A stretch of DNA of 64,000 bases, from the NCBI GenBank assembly GCA_948474755.1, contig CAOLHI010000649.1, forward strand, positions 434,001 to 498,000, read 5' to 3'. The position numbers were made by a program, and so were the translations under genes. Below, one piece after another: positions 12,561 to 26,084 of the stretch. The notes beneath the pieces are model-generated. The model was not told the DNA's origin and did not search any database. It saw only the letters and a list, made by a program, of their open reading frames with translations. This stretch comes from Ctenosaura bakeri. Taxonomy: Eukaryota; Chordata; Lepidosauria; Squamata; Iguanidae. Position 1 is the first letter of the stretch. Every line of letters starts with the position of its first letter.

Positions 12561-13079
12561 AGATTCCTCATGGTATTACACTATATTGTAATTTTAACCA
12601 TTCTAACCAAGACCGGTTCCAGAAAGCTCATATGAGAACATGATCTGCAGGTTGTTCATAGTATAACACAGTATATCTCTCTGCATGGATTTTGCTGTGC
12701 GTGGCAGAATTAATAAAATGCTGCAAACTTTATTCAAAGCCAATTCTAGTTTTTTCCCCAGATGTGTATATACTACTTACCTCATTTCACATTTTGATCT
12801 GCTGATTATAGCGCAACATTCCCCAAATCAGGGAAGAGCCAGTTTAGGGATAGAAGAATAAGACAATAATGTCAGAAAGGTGAATAAACAGATCTCTCAC
12901 CACTCCACCTATCTGAATGTTAAGTTCTTCAGTACCAGAGTTGATCTATTTAAGTTAAGAACATTTTTATATTAAAAAGTATTTTATCATGGTAAAATAG
13001 CAACTAATCACAATAAAAGCAGTTAACAAAATAATAAAACAAAGATTAAAAAAATGCAACATTTAATTAACATCAACAT

Positions 13080-14160
13080 GGTAACAGGCAAGGTTAATGA
13101 TCCTGTAAGTGCCTGGGCAAACAAAGGAGTACTCACTTGGTGATAGAAATATCTCACACTGGAAGTCCACCTGATCTCAACATGGAGATCATTCCAGATG
13201 GTGGGCATCACAGTGGAGAAGACACTTCTCCAGATCATGACCAAATGAATCTCCACATGCTGTAGGGCTTACCCATGCTCAGGGCTTACTCATCTAAGCA
13301 TAAAGACACGAGTGGTCTATACAAAATAGTTTCTCATGTAACTTATTTAAGGACTGCCATGCTATGAATAAAACTTCAAATATGGCTTGGCAGTAAAATG
13401 GTAGCCCATGAAGAATTTTCACCACCACAGGAATTCTACGTGTGAGATGGAACTTCATTGAGCAATATAGCCACCATGTTCTGCACTAGTTGCAACATCT
13501 GCACCCAGTCCACAATCACTGCCACATAAAGTAAACTACAATAGTCCAGTCTTAAATTCCCAACAATGAAGCACTATGGCATGACAATTGTGTTTGGAAA
13601 TGTTTGTAGCTGAGGCTGACAGTAAACACTGTTTGCCACAAAAATGAATCTATGAGCACCCCCAGATTGAGTAGCTATCTTAGAAGGGCAAGGGCTACCC
13701 CATTCAGTACAGATAAATCACCCAACTCACAAAGCCAAGAACTGCCTAATAGAACTTCCATTTTTCTGAGATGCAATTTCATTTGATTATCCTTCATCCA
13801 GCCCACTACTGCATCTAGGCATTGGTCTAGGTTGTACACAGCTATATTTGACTTCCAAGTAACACGGAAAAAGAACCGGGCATCATCTGCATCCTGATGA
13901 CAGTTTGCTCCAAACACCATAATGACTGCCCCCAGATAACTTTATACAGAATTCCCAAAAACCTACCCTCATCAGACCCATCTAGTATGGATAGGAATAA
14001 GATGAGTTTTGGTGCAACAACATCTGAAAGGCCATAGATTCCCTGACCTTGCTCCACCTGGATCCAGTCTTATACCTTTTCAGCAGCCTCCTCAATTATC
14101 TCTGTTCTACTGAAGCAATGTGAAGTATTGAGATCCTCACAGGGGTTTCATGTTCAAGTA
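13080..14160 (-). pseudogene. L2-like LINE reverse transcriptase relic, minus strand
   Basis: Minus-strand frames keep the RT region: a YADD-equivalent decayed to DADDARFFF (near 13880), LDQCLDAVVGWMKDNQMKLH followed by EVLLG (thumb-adjacent block), then toward the 3' end PTIWNDLHVEIRW (near 13200) and FAQALTGS. Order and spacing fit the CR1/L2 clade; the same family as the 0.9-kb relic is likely. Several stops and frameshifts. Confidence 0.75.
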
Positions 14161-14814
14161 TGGGATTCAAACTGTATTGCAAAATTTATAATTTAATTAT
14201 TTAGATCCTGATTTAAGCATGTGCACCTGAGCTGGCAGAAATAGGCTTTCCTGCCCCACCTCCTCACTTGAGAACAGCCCCTCCAGTCCTCTGAAAATGC
14301 TAGGCAGAGAGGATTGGACAACTCTACTGATGGAGTGAGCTGTGAAGCACAGCCCTTCCACCCACATAAAGCAGATTCTGAATCTGATCCACATGAGATT
14401 CATTGAATTGTATCCAACTTTGGTCATTGTGCTGAGTTGCCCTTCAGCAGAATGGGAAGGCAACCATTTCTGGCAGTCCTTCCTCTGCCCTACAGTCCTT
14501 ATGCCTGTCCAAAAAATCTGTTCCAGAGATAATTCCTGGCATAGATATTGTATTCAGTTGCAATGCTAATCCATGGTTTAGAATGTTGAACGTGAGTAGC
14601 CTTGAGCCATGGGCTCCCCATGAGTTGGAGCTCAGAAGTTTCTGTTCCTAGTTTGAGATACCCTCAAGTCTGCAGCTTTTTCCAAACTCCACAAATCACA
14701 GTCTGCTTACAAATTAGGATCCAAACAATTTTTTTTCATATTAGTTTTCAGGCTGTTTCAGAAGTTTGGATGGATAAGTTTGGATAGTTGAACATCCAGG
14801 AATATGGCAGGAAT

Positions 14815-14935
14815 TCTGCAGCTCTCCAGATGTTGAACTGCAAGCCCCAGTAGCCTTAGCAAGTGTAGCTAATAGCAAGGAATTCTTGCAGCTTCCTATC
14901 AGCTACATCTGGAGGGCTGCATATTCACCACCCAT
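14815..14935. repeat. Palindromic repeat, family B copy
   Basis: GCTCTCCAGATGTTGAACTG on the left faces CAGCTACATCTGGAGGGCTG on the right; the centre holds CCTTAGCAAGTGTAGC. Confidence 0.6.
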
Positions 14936-15007
14936 GAATTACAGTTTTCTGCCAAACCAAGAATGGAATATATGCACACTGCGTGGAAGGAGAGGAAAGA
15001 AGAAAAT

Positions 15008-15085
15008 GCAATCCTATGTACACCTACCAAGAAGCAAGAAACATTGAGTTCCAAGGGAATTACTCCAATGTAAGTACATACAGCA
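15008..15085 (-). repeat. Short dispersed repeat, family D, copy 1
   Basis: The reverse complement carries GGAGTAATTCCCTTGGAACT and GTGTACATAGGATTGCAT, aligning with 30222-30308, which is in the opposite orientation. Confidence 0.5.
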
Positions 15086-18000
15086 TTCCAGACCTAGTGC
15101 CTCAACCGAACAGGGTCATACTGTAATAATTGTGCTGCTTCTTGTCCTTTCTTAAGTCCTATCTCTGGAAGGCTCTGCAAGAGGAAAGAATCAGTCTTCT
15201 CTGTAAGCAGTAAGGAGATTTGGGAAATATTCCCAGCAATTTTTCAGACAAGGAAAAGGAGGTGGGCAGCTAAGCTACACACATACTTACTGAGTTTTCT
15301 ATATGGATTCAGGTGCCAGTTTAAGAAAAGGTCAGTTACAAGATTAATTAAGCTGCTATCCTAGGGGCCAATATTTATTCAAAGAGTTATAAATCTCACT
15401 GTTTGGGGTCTCTAGAAGATTTTAATCCTTCTATTATTCAATCCATTCTATTAATGCTAATTAAATTCAAGACACTTGTGAGCCATGCGCCAATATTCAT
15501 TACCAGGACAGAAGGCATAATTATTGTATGTCTGATAATTAAATCAAATAATATTCAATATATCAGAATGTTAAATGAATGTGTTCTTTTCTCTAATTTA
15601 AACATAGATTGGCACTTATTTATTTGCTTCCTTCCCTTACAGAAGATAGCATTAATATGACAATGAGCAGACAATCCAAACAGAGATGTGGAAAGAACAT
15701 GGATTAAAATCCACAGCACTCTTTTCCTGTCTTCTTTTCACTGTGAGTAAAGGTGAATTCACAAGTTATATATTCACCTCTAGTGACTGCAGCTTGTATA
15801 AAAAGAATGTTTTAATAGTTAGAAAAATGCTAGTGATGACTTTCATGTATGAAATAGCAATTATAAATCAAAGATCATAAGAGTGTCCATATTACCTCAC
15901 ATCATAACAGTACACTTCAAGAAAAGGAACTGAGATAGCTATAAGTTACCACAAGAACAATAAGAAGAGCAAGGCCAAGGCTTTATTAAATCCAGCATTC
16001 TTTCCCCATAGTGGCCAACCAGGTACCTATGGGAATCCGACAAACAGGAAATGAGGACAACAGCACCTTACCACTTATGCTCCCCAACAACTGCTATGCA
16101 AACACAGATTGCCTCTGAGGTAACAGAGGTAATATATACTCCACATGATTAGTGGATATTTCTGGCCTTATTGTTACTGCAATATGGGAATGCTCTAAAA
16201 GAAATCTGTCTGAGCACTACATCTTACATCAGTATCCATTCATACACTTTAGACCAGCAAATCCTGCAAATCAATTAGCGTATTATATGTCAAAGTCCTT
16301 CCTTTCATCTGTTCTGAATCTGTCACCATACAGCTTCTCCATACCACAAACATATCATATACATCACTATCATTCCATGTGTGTATTTTTCTTTAAAGAT
16401 AACTCCCACCGCCCAAGTGGCAAGCCTTCTTCTTAGGAGACCTGCTTCAGAATTCCACTTACCTTGATAGTGTTTACACTACAGAAGTCTCTTCAAGGCC
16501 TATCTAGAGCAGATATGCTATATTTTTCAATAAGAAGTTTTCTACGCACATACACAGATATTCATAGTGGTCTGGGCTGTTCTACTACATACAGTCATGT
16601 TAGAGGAGTAAATATATGATATGAAGTTCCAGTTATTCTTCTTAGGAAACAAGCATTGACAAACCTTAGAGCTCAGAGGAGCATACTGCTAAGCGTGTCT
16701 GTATTCCACAAAATCTCTTGCCTCACAGTCAGTTCCAAATTCAGTTAGTCAAGACAGAATATTATAATCTGCCTGCAACGACAGACTCACATCCATCCTC
16801 TAGTGAAAGAGAACATTCAACTAGTTGTACTGAATCAGTTTTTTCTCAACTTGAAATCAAACTGATCAGATGTATCAGGTACAGTTCTTTTTAGGTATGT
16901 GTCTTAAAATTTGGTGCTGTTTCCGGTGTAGTGTTTTTGTTTGTTTGTTTGATATAAGGGAACTACAATGTTATTCTCTTTAGATTATTACAAATATTTC
17001 AATAAAACAATTCCGACCTAAAGCTTTGAATGTGTTTGGATATAAAATTCATATCCAGTGGTGGAGCAAAAGGGGATCAGGGATTGCACTCTGCTCCAGG
17101 GGCAAAACATAAGAGAGTGCAATGATGGCTCTTCACTCTCTCACTGAGATGCTAGAAAAAGCAAGAAAGGTTCCACTGTGAAGAAAGTGACTTGACCAGC
17201 AGATATTCACAACCTGCCTCAAAGCAAGCTGATCTCCTCCCCTCACTCCTCTTGTTACCAGGCCGTACATCCCCATACTTTGATAAGGTTTCATTGGCAA
17301 AATATGATTTAATTGGTAAGATATATTGACGTTGATATAAAATGTCAATGATAAATGATATAAAATGATATAAAATGTGACTGAATGGCCAAACTGGACA
17401 AGAGGAAGATGTTGGCCGAACATGGGCACTGCAAAGTAGGTCAGCAATCCCCTCTAGGCATAGCCAGGAAATCACCACGTAATTTCAAAGATAATAAGTT
17501 TAAGCCTTCAGGCAAAAGCAACAAGAAAGTTCACAATTGATTCAAATGTTCTTCTCACCAACCTGTGAATTTCTCCATTGTCCCACACCTGTCCAACCAT
17601 CACAGAGCTATCACAACATCCATTATTTCTTCGTCACCTAACACAAAGATCCTTGGCTCAGTCCAGGCCTCATTGTCCATTCTGCGAACTCTGTTGTTTA
17701 CTTGGCCAAAGAGCCATTCACACTCTTGCCCTCCAGGCAGAAATCATGTATAAAAACCCCGTTTTGAGTAGTTAGATGCAGCACTTCACTTGCTGGTAGC
17801 CACACTGTCACTCTGATTTCAGAATGAAGCCACATTGTTGTTTCTTTGTTGCTCTCCAGATCAGTAAATGTTGCCCTCATCCCCCCGAAACCTTGCTATC
17901 AATAAGTTTCCTCCTTTTTTCCTTCAGCTAGCCTTCTGTGGTTGTGTGAGTGCTTGCACTTTATGTGTGATTGTTAATTTCCTAAATAAAACACATTTTA

Positions 18001-18479
18001 GATTAGTTTTGAGTCTTTGGCTGGTTTCTCTCTGAAGAGAATCCATAAACATTGGTGGAAAGCTCTCACTGGGTTACCTCCTCTCGCAAGCCTTATAATT
18101 TTGAGCTAATAATTGGCAAATGGCAGTACCTTTGCAAGGTCACCCACATTTTGGGTAACACTCTTTCTCTTTGAACTTCCGTGAGTACAGAAGAAAAGAA
18201 GGGAGCAAAGTGAGAAGGAGACAAGGGGGTGATGGTAGATGCACTTTAAATTATCTATCCTCAAAGAAGGAGGAGGAGGAGGAGGGGAAGAAATAATAAT
18301 GTTTATTTATAACAGCCTTATCACCAAAGAGCGGAACATCAACATATACAACCAGGGACAAAGACAATAAAACATCAGGCTAACATCAGGCTAATAGTAG
18401 TCCTGCTAGCCTGAGTAGGAGCAGAAGGAAAAATGGAGGGGGAGAAAAAACAAACAAACCTAGCATTCTGCTTAAGACT

Positions 18480-18600
18480 AACTGATTTAAATTTAGCATG
18501 AACATTTGTGGATATTGAGCCACTTCCCCAGATGGCAATGACTGAGGAAGTAGATTGATCTCCACAAAAGCTCATGCTAAAATATAAATTAGTTTAAAAG
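18480..18600 (+). repeat. Dispersed repeat, family E, copy 1
   Basis: Contains CCACAAAAGCTCATGCTAAA then TATAAATTAGTTT, the same block as the repeat split by the old L1 at 34.68/38.69 kb (GAAAGCTTATGCTAAATAAC). The flanks are diverged. Confidence 0.5.
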
Positions 18601-19167
18601 GGGCTTTAGATTCCATTTCCCCCTACTCCTCCTTTTTCCTTTTCTTTCATAACTCAAATGGGAGTTATAATTTTCCCTGTTCAGCATCTTTTCTTCCTTG
18701 TAAACTGGTGAGTACAGTGGAGATTTCAAGAGTCTGGGGGAGCATTATCCAAGGTTCATATAGTAGGGCTCCCACCCTCAGAGGTACATCTGGAGGGGAT
18801 GTGTGAGAAGGTCTGGTTAGTGGCTGTTACCAGCAACTGGGACTCCCCTCTTAGGACCAACACCTTCCCTACTGCCCTTCTACTCATTGGCAAAGACTTG
18901 TTTTTGGTAGGCTTTCTATAATTAAATTACTGTTCTAAGGGAAAGAGATTTTAATAACATTTAAACTAAATAATTAACTTTATTTATTTATTTATTCTTA
19001 CATGATTGTATGTGCAAAATTGCATAAAAGAGAATTTTACTATCTGCATTTCTTTTCTGGCCATAACTATTATTTGTTTTATTTCAACTATTATTTGTTT
19101 TATTTCAAAGCTGTTACTGAAAATAATTTTGTTGCAGAGAAGAAGGAGGTGTTAAAAATTATTTGCA

Positions 19168-22100
19168 GGTGATTTTAATATGGTGATGGATAGATGGAAA
19201 GATAAATCAGATCCATCAATTAGAGATAGATATAATAATATAACAATTTTGAATAAATTAGTGAGTAGAAATGAACTGATAGATGTTTGGAGGCTAATAA
19301 AGGGTGAAGAAAAGAAATATACGTATTATTCATCAGTTCATAAAAATTACTCAAGAATAGATTATATTTTTGTTTCAAAGAATATGATACCTAGATTAAT
19401 AAATACAGAAATTGAAACAATAAAAGTGACAGATCATGCTCTGATGAACTTGGATATAACTATGAAAAGGAATTATAGAGAAGCAAAAAGGTGGAGACTG
19501 GATACTAAGTTATTTAATTATAAGGAGATAGTAAATAAAATAGAGAAGGAGTGGCAAGAAATTTGGGATATAAACAATAAGGAAGTAACACAAGATGTAT
19601 TGTGGGATACAATGAAGGCAGTGGTAAGAGGATTATGCATTAAAGAATCAAGCAAATTAAAGAGACAATTAGGAGAAAAAAAATTAAAATTAGAAAAAGA
19701 AATAAAGGAACTAGAGAATGATTATATAATAGATAGAACTAAACAGAAATTAATAATATTACAAGCAAAAAGAGATGAATTAGAAAAGATAGAAATGGAC
19801 GAAGTTCAGAAAAATCTAATATACTTGGAAAGGGAATACTTTGAATATAGTAATAAAAATTCTAAAATGCTGGCTAAATCAGTACAATAAAAAAAAACTA
19901 GAAATATGATTGGCGTAGTTAAAGATAAATTTGGTAAAGAAAAAAGGTTGATGAAAGAGAAATTAAAAATATTTGAGGAATTTTTTCGAGAATTGTATTC
20001 AGCAGAAGATAAATCTTTAGAGAACATAGAGGAGTATATTAATGAAAATTGGAAAGTAAGATTAACAGAACAAGATAAAGGATTGATGGAAGAAATGATA
20101 TCAGAAGAGGAAATAGAAGAAGTAATAAATAATTTAAAAGGAGGAAAATCACCAGGATTGGATGGACTAGGTCCAGAATATTATAAAACATTTAAAAAAG
20201 GTCTAATTCCTAAACTAAAAGTGTTATATAATAGTATATTGAGGGGTGAAAAAATTCCATTATCATGGAAGCAGTCACTAATAATATTAATTTTAAAACC
20301 AAATAAGGATCCTATGGATCCAGGTTCTTATAGACCAATATCTTTAATAAATCAAGATGCAAAAATCTTGACAGCAATAATGGCGAAGAGGTTAAATAAA
20401 TTTATTTATAAGTATATACATAAAGATCAATGTGGTTTTATTCAAGGAAGACAGATGGCAAATTTAATAGGGAAAACGATAAATAAAATAAATATAATGG
20501 ACAGAGATAAACAAAAAGCTGGAATTTTAGCCCTAGATATATTTAAAGCCTTTGATTGTGTGGAATGGCCGGCATTAAAAACAATTTTAAATAAAATAGG
20601 ATTAGGAGAGAGATTTAAAGGGTTAATAAATCAATTGTATTCACATAATACATCTGTAGTGATGGTAAATGATGGATTTACAGAACAGATTCAAATAACA
20701 AGAGGAACGAGACAAGGATGTCCATTATCTCCAGTTTTATTTGCAATAGTTATAGAAATGTTAGCGAATGTGATAAGAAATGATGAGAATTTGGAAGGAA
20801 TTGGAGTTAAGGAAAAAAATAAAATAAGCTTATTTGCAGATGACACATTGTTGACAATTAAGGATCCAATTGAAAAGATAGATAGGATAGATAAACATTT
20901 AATAGAGTTTGGGGAGAAGACGGGATTAGAAATAAATTGGGCCAAATCAGAAATAATGTTATTTAATTATACTAAAGAAGAAGTACAAAAATTTATAAGT
21001 AGTAAAAGAGGATTACTTAAAATAAAAGAATCAATTAAATATTTAGGAATAGAGATTACAAAAAATTTACAAGAATTACAGGAAAAAAATTTCAAGAAAT
21101 TAAGATTAGAAACAAAAAGGAAATTAGAGGACTACAAAAATATAAAGCTATCGTGGTTTGGTAGAATAGCAGTGGTAAAAATGAAAATTTTACCTAAAAT
21201 TAACTTTTTGTTTAGAATGCTACCAATAAAAATATCAGAGGAAGAATTAAAGGAGTGGCAAAAGATATTAAATAATTTTTGTAATGGAAATAAAAAATCG
21301 AGGATTAACAAGAAATATTGGTATAAAAGTCAAAAAGAAGGTGGCCTGGGACTTCCAAATTTAAAATGGTATTATTATGCAAATCAATTGAGATATATCA
21401 TAGAGGGGGTTTCAGGAAAGGGTGATTTAGATTGGTTAGAGATAGAAGATATGAATATTGAGACAAAATTAGAAAATATATTTTTTAGGAATTTTTCAAA
21501 GAAAGAAATGGAGAAGATAGAAAATCCTTTTATAAAAAATATAATAGAAATATGGGAAAAAAATAAAAGAAAATTAATACCGAATATATCAATATTAACT
21601 CCGATAGTGATGATGGAAAAATTTCCAATAAATTTAAGAGAAATAATAGAGAAAGAAATAAAAAAACAAAAAATTTATAGATTAAAAGAATGGATGAAAA
21701 TAATGATAAATAAAGATAGAATGAAAGAGAGATTGCAGGAAACTAAAATATCCTGGTTTAATTATATACAATTAGAGCAATGGACAAAGAGTATGAAAAG
21801 ATATGTTAAGGATTTTAAAGAATATACTAAATTTGAACAAATTATTATTCAAAGAGAAAATATGCAAGAAAATGAAATACTAAAAGGTATTACAAGTGAA
21901 ATATATAAAATATTAGCAAAAGAACAAGAAGAGGATTTTCTTAGAAAAATATGGGAGGAAGAGATAGTACAAAATATAGATATACAAGAATGGAGAAAAA
22001 TTTGGAAACAACGTCATTTAAAAAAATTATCAATAAGAATAAAAGAGAATTATTATAAATTAGTGTGGAAATGGTACTTGACTCCAGTGAAATTAAATCA

Positions 22101-22581
22101 AATAGATGAGAAATATTCAAGATTATGTTGGAGAGGATGTCAAGAAATTGGTACATATATGCATATGTGGTGGAATTGCAATAAGATAATGGAGTTTTGG
22201 CAAAAGGTTTTTAAAGAGATAAAAGAGATTATAGGAGCAGATATACCAGTATGTCCAAATATTGCATTGTTATCTATATATGATAAGGTTGAGTGTACTC
22301 AAGTAAAGAAAGAATTAATAACAAATTTGTTAACTGCAGCGAGATTAATAATAGCAAAAAAATGGAAAGCAAATGAAAAATTTCAAATAGAGGAATGGTA
22401 TAACGAAGTGTGGAAAATCGTAATTAATGATAAACTAACATGTAGAATTAGGTTTATGAAAGGTTTGGTTAAAGGGAATGATTTTGAAGAAATTTGGAAA
22501 ATATTTTTGGATAAAGTTCTGAAAAGAGACAGTAATACTACCCTGTCAAAAGAAGAATGGCAATTTTGGAAAGTGGATTAA
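19168..22581 (+). pseudogene. L1 ORF2 (endonuclease remnant, reverse transcriptase, zinc knuckle) with one internal stop
   Basis: 1,138 codons counting both stops, open except for a single TAA at 19888-19890 in the same frame as the 891-codon remainder from 19906. The endonuclease part shows GDFNMVMD, SRIDYIFVSK and TDHALM. RT landmarks counted from the Met at 19906: PGLDGLGPEYYK, SYRPISLIN, ALDIFKAFD (Asp211), RGTRQGCPLSP, ISLFADDTLL (Asp312-Asp313). A C-terminal Cys-X3-Cys-X7-His-X4-Cys knuckle uses Cys741, Cys745, His753 and Cys758. Missing the endonuclease N-terminal catalytic residues, this copy cannot support its own mobilisation even without the stop. ORF2 normally nicks target DNA and copies L1 RNA. 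Confidence 0.95.
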
Positions 22582-23016
22582 ATAAAAAGTTGGCTCTGGG
22601 GGGTGGGTATTTTTTAGTTTTAGTTTTGTTTTTCTTTTATGTTGTATATTTTGTAATTCTTAGTAGGTGTGTGTGTCAAACTTGTGATTTATAGATTTAA
22701 ATGGATAAGTGATGTTAATGTTTTTTTTAAAAAAAAAGTTAAAAGAATTAACAATAGAAATAGATTAAAGGGGATGTGAAAAATATTGAATTAAATGTGA
22801 AATTATAATAGTTGAACAGATTTATAAATTTAAGGGTAAAGGTGCAAAATAACAATGAAAGTTAGTATTGCTTAAGAGAAGAGAAAAAAAAGAAAAAGAA
22901 AAAAATTATTTTTTTTAATTCACTATTATGTATATCACATGGTGTTTAATTTTTTTTTCTTGTTTTGTATTTGTGATTTAGTTATATAATTAATAAAAAT
23001 TTAAAAAAATTAAAAA
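19168..23016 (+). mobile_element. L1 LINE, 5'-truncated, young
   Basis: L1 insertion of 3,849 bases flanked by a perfect 14-base target duplication AAAAATTATTTGCA (19154-19167 and 23017-23030). The 5' end falls exactly at the Gly codon of the endonuclease GDFN motif, so the 5' UTR, ORF1 and the endonuclease N-terminus are missing. ORF2 runs to 22581, followed by a 3' region of about 435 bases and an A-rich tail. The sense strand is visibly A-rich and unlike its surroundings. The insertion point is inside the large GADL1 intron and sense L1 is antisense to the gene. Confidence 0.95.
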
Positions 23017-23598
23017 AAAAATTATTTGCACTGGGTATCAAATATACCAGGTACATGACTGTTGAAATCAAAAGTGCTAAGTCAGGTAACATTATGCAGA
23101 ACATGAGAAAATTTTCCAGTTCTTCTTTTTTCCTGAAATCACACATCACTGATCTGGACATGCCATATATAGATTGTAGGAACTTTTCCCTAGAGCAAAA
23201 CATGTGCTCTGGCACTAAGCTACAGATTTTTCCTGATGTAATTTAAAAAAAAAGCCATATCCACATATGAACCAGGTCTAACTATATTAAAGGAATAGTT
23301 CAAAAACAGCCTTCCTGTGGGTAATACTTCCCAAAATGATTTTGCTACAAAGAATTCCTGCAAATTAGAAAAGATTCTAAGGCCCCCTCTCAATTCATAA
23401 GGAGTGCCAAACTTAAAAGTTGCCAAGTGCTTCCTTGAGGCTGAAGATTGCAATGGAAGATCAGTAATATAATTATTAACTGTGTTTCATGAACAGCTTT
23501 CTTCAGATGGGAAAGGATCCCCTGAAAGGCTTTCAGATATTCATGTTCTTCTCCTTTCTGTTTGCACGATCTGTGTGTTTGTATGTGTGTATATGTTT

Positions 23599-23670
23599 GG
23601 GCCTTTCTGCACTACACTGTTATAGTGCTATTATTTCATTTTCAACACTGTACAGAATCTTGAGGTTTGC
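23599..23670. mobile_element. Family A MITE, left half only
   Basis: GGGCCTTTCTGCACTACACT, TTATAGTGCTATTATTTC and CAACACTGTACAGAATC match the left arm of the other family A copies. It stops where a Sauria SINE begins at 23671, and no right arm follows that SINE. Confidence 0.75.
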
Positions 23671-23895
23671 TGTTGTGTACTTTCAAGTAGTTTCTGATTT
23701 ATAGAGACTACAAGGCAACCTATCACAGGGTTTTCTTGGCAAGAATTGTTCAGAGCAAGGTTGCCTTTTCCTTCCTCTAAGGCTGAGAAAGTCTGATTTG
23801 TCCAAGATCACTCGGTGGGTTTCCACAGACAAGTGAGGATTCAAACCCTAGTCTCAAGAATCATATCCACAAACCACGATACCACACTGGCTCTC
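23671..23895 (-). mobile_element. Sauria SINE
   Basis: Complete-looking minus-strand copy: tail CTTGAAAGTACACAACA, body CTATAAATCAGAAAC through AGGAAAAGGCAACC, B-box region AGGGTTTGAATCCTCAC, A-box region GAGCCAGTGTGGTATCGTGG. Confidence 0.88.
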
Positions 23896-25888
23896 TATAT
23901 AGATTAGTACATTAAAAATATAAACTTATAATGTGATTTATCTCCACCTATAGTTGGACTCCCACTACTGCTGGGCACCAGTGCCCCATGGAACAAGCTC
24001 CAGCTTAGTTTCCTGCTCTTTATTAGCAGAGGGACCCCCAAGACTATTTGTCTGCCACCATCACTACTTCATTTTGGTGATTCAGTAAACCAGTGGGAGT
24101 TACTGAGGGGTTAACTTGCACTCGTTCCCCCCCCACAAATCTGTAGAGACTTTCCCTCCCCCTTCCATGTGAGATGAGATGTGAGATAAGACTCCTATAT
24201 GCATATGTGTGCATACATGGAACAAAGGCCTAACAGGAACACACAGCTGGCTATCTTAGCAAAGTCCTAAGGGACTAGCTGAACATGCCTATTCTGCTCA
24301 TGATAAACATGGTGTTCTGGGTCTTGGGAGCTGGGATTCTGGACTCCTTTGCCTTGCCTATGACCAACAATCCCTAGGAAATATGAGGAAGGGCATACTT
24401 CTCCACTGCTCCATCAGTCCCAAAGTCACTGTCAGTCAGTCTCTTTGTCTATCTCCATGCCTCACAGCACCTCGAGTTTTTATAACCTCTCACTTGGAAG
24501 CATCTCAGAGTTTCCACACTTCTCCCCAAGCTGGTCATTCTCATCGGGCAATTGTCTCTCATGATCTCTGTTGTTCCTAATGCATGTAATTTAAAACACA
24601 TCCATAACCCTTTGTGGAGGGGAGACTATATTCCTCAGTTGTGTTGCCCAGATAATGGGAGAGCCCATTATTACACCTCCCAACAAGGAATCTAAAAAAT
24701 CTGAATGCAGCAAAGCATTCCAACAATACATTATGGAAACCAGACTGTCAGTTGTATACCTTATTTTGATGGGCAGAATTTTATAGCTTACAAGAGATGA
24801 GATATCAGAAACTATGCATAGAGATATAAGGGAGAAACAGGAAAACTATGCAGGGTTACAATCATTTGTCTTGCTCATTGTTTAATAAATGTTGCTTGTA
24901 TACTTTCAAATTTTCACTGGCAATGCTGACATTTAGAATTTTATTAAAAACAGCGAGAGAACATTGAGGGCTTCTTCACATCTTACACCAAAACATTTCT
25001 CTTTCTATGGCAAAACTGCTACAGTAAAACATTCTACTTCTTCTTGTCCAAGGATATGAAGCAAATGGTTATCAGAAGCAAGAACAATTTCTTACATACA
25101 CTTTCAGTTTTACATGGCTATGTTATTACAATACTTCTGAGAGTGAGAAATGTTATTCATTTATAATATCTGATGCATTCTAAACTGGTTTAAGATGATG
25201 GCATATTTTTAATCTTGTCTCCTGTTTATTCCCTACCATGGGCAACCATCGCTAATGTAAAGTGGCTACTAGCTTTGCTCAGTTTATTGCAGAATATTTT
25301 CAAATCAAGTTTGAAGTCTAGCGTGACTCTGAACAGCTCTCCACATCATAACATTCTGTCAATTTAGTTTCTTTCACTTATTTTAATACAGAAACTGGGC
25401 CCATCTGGCTAACAGCAACACCATCCCTAGGATTTTGAGGCAGGAGTTATCCCTAAGATGGAAGACACTATCTTTTTGCATGCACTTTGTCTTTATGTGA
25501 TGCTTCTGGGGAAAACAGTTGCTTCACTAACATCCATTTTTTTTACAAGCAATTCTCATTAATGTATATATTTTTATTGTTGCAAACTGCACCTCAACAT
25601 CAAGAGAAAAACAAAAATAGTAGAACAACTGCTTTCTAGGTTCACATATTGTTTTGAAAAGCAATACAGGTTAATAACCAATCGAATGGCAGTTCCCCTC
25701 CATCCATAGTCATTCCTAGAAAGAGAGAGATAGGAGAAAGGAAGAATAAAAAGGAGGTTTAAATTGTATTTGTTTTTTCCGTGTTTGAGGAATAAGGAAG
25801 ACTAACTGTGTCTGGTTTACTAACTTACAGAAACATTTCTATGATCCTTATTTTGGATACAGGACTCTAATCTGACACTAGGTGCAAA

Positions 25889-26084
25889 ACATCTTGGGCC
25901 ATTTCTGCACAAGACTGTTACAGCACTATGATTCCACTTTCAACATCCTATGGCATCCTGGGGTTTGCAGTTTCGGGAGGGGCTGGCTGGCCCCTCCTGA
26001 AAGTGCAAACCCCAGGATTCCATAGGATGTTGAAAGTGGAATCATAGTGCTATAACAGTCTCGTGCAGAAATGGCCCAAGATGT
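25889..26084. mobile_element. Palindromic MITE, family A, copy 3 with extended ends
   Basis: Near-perfect palindrome of 196 bp. Unlike the other copies, the complementarity continues outward through ACATCTTGGG / CCCAAGATGT. The arms contain GATTCCACTTTCAACATCCT and GCAAACCCCAGGATTCC, with a GGAGGGGCTGGCTGGCCCCT centre. Confidence 0.87.

Noticed and set aside
17950..18060. Second possible LTR end (AATAAA with a T-rich tail)
   Set aside because: No paired promoter box, no TG/CA ends and no target duplication; a lone AATAAA is expected by chance in AT-rich DNA.
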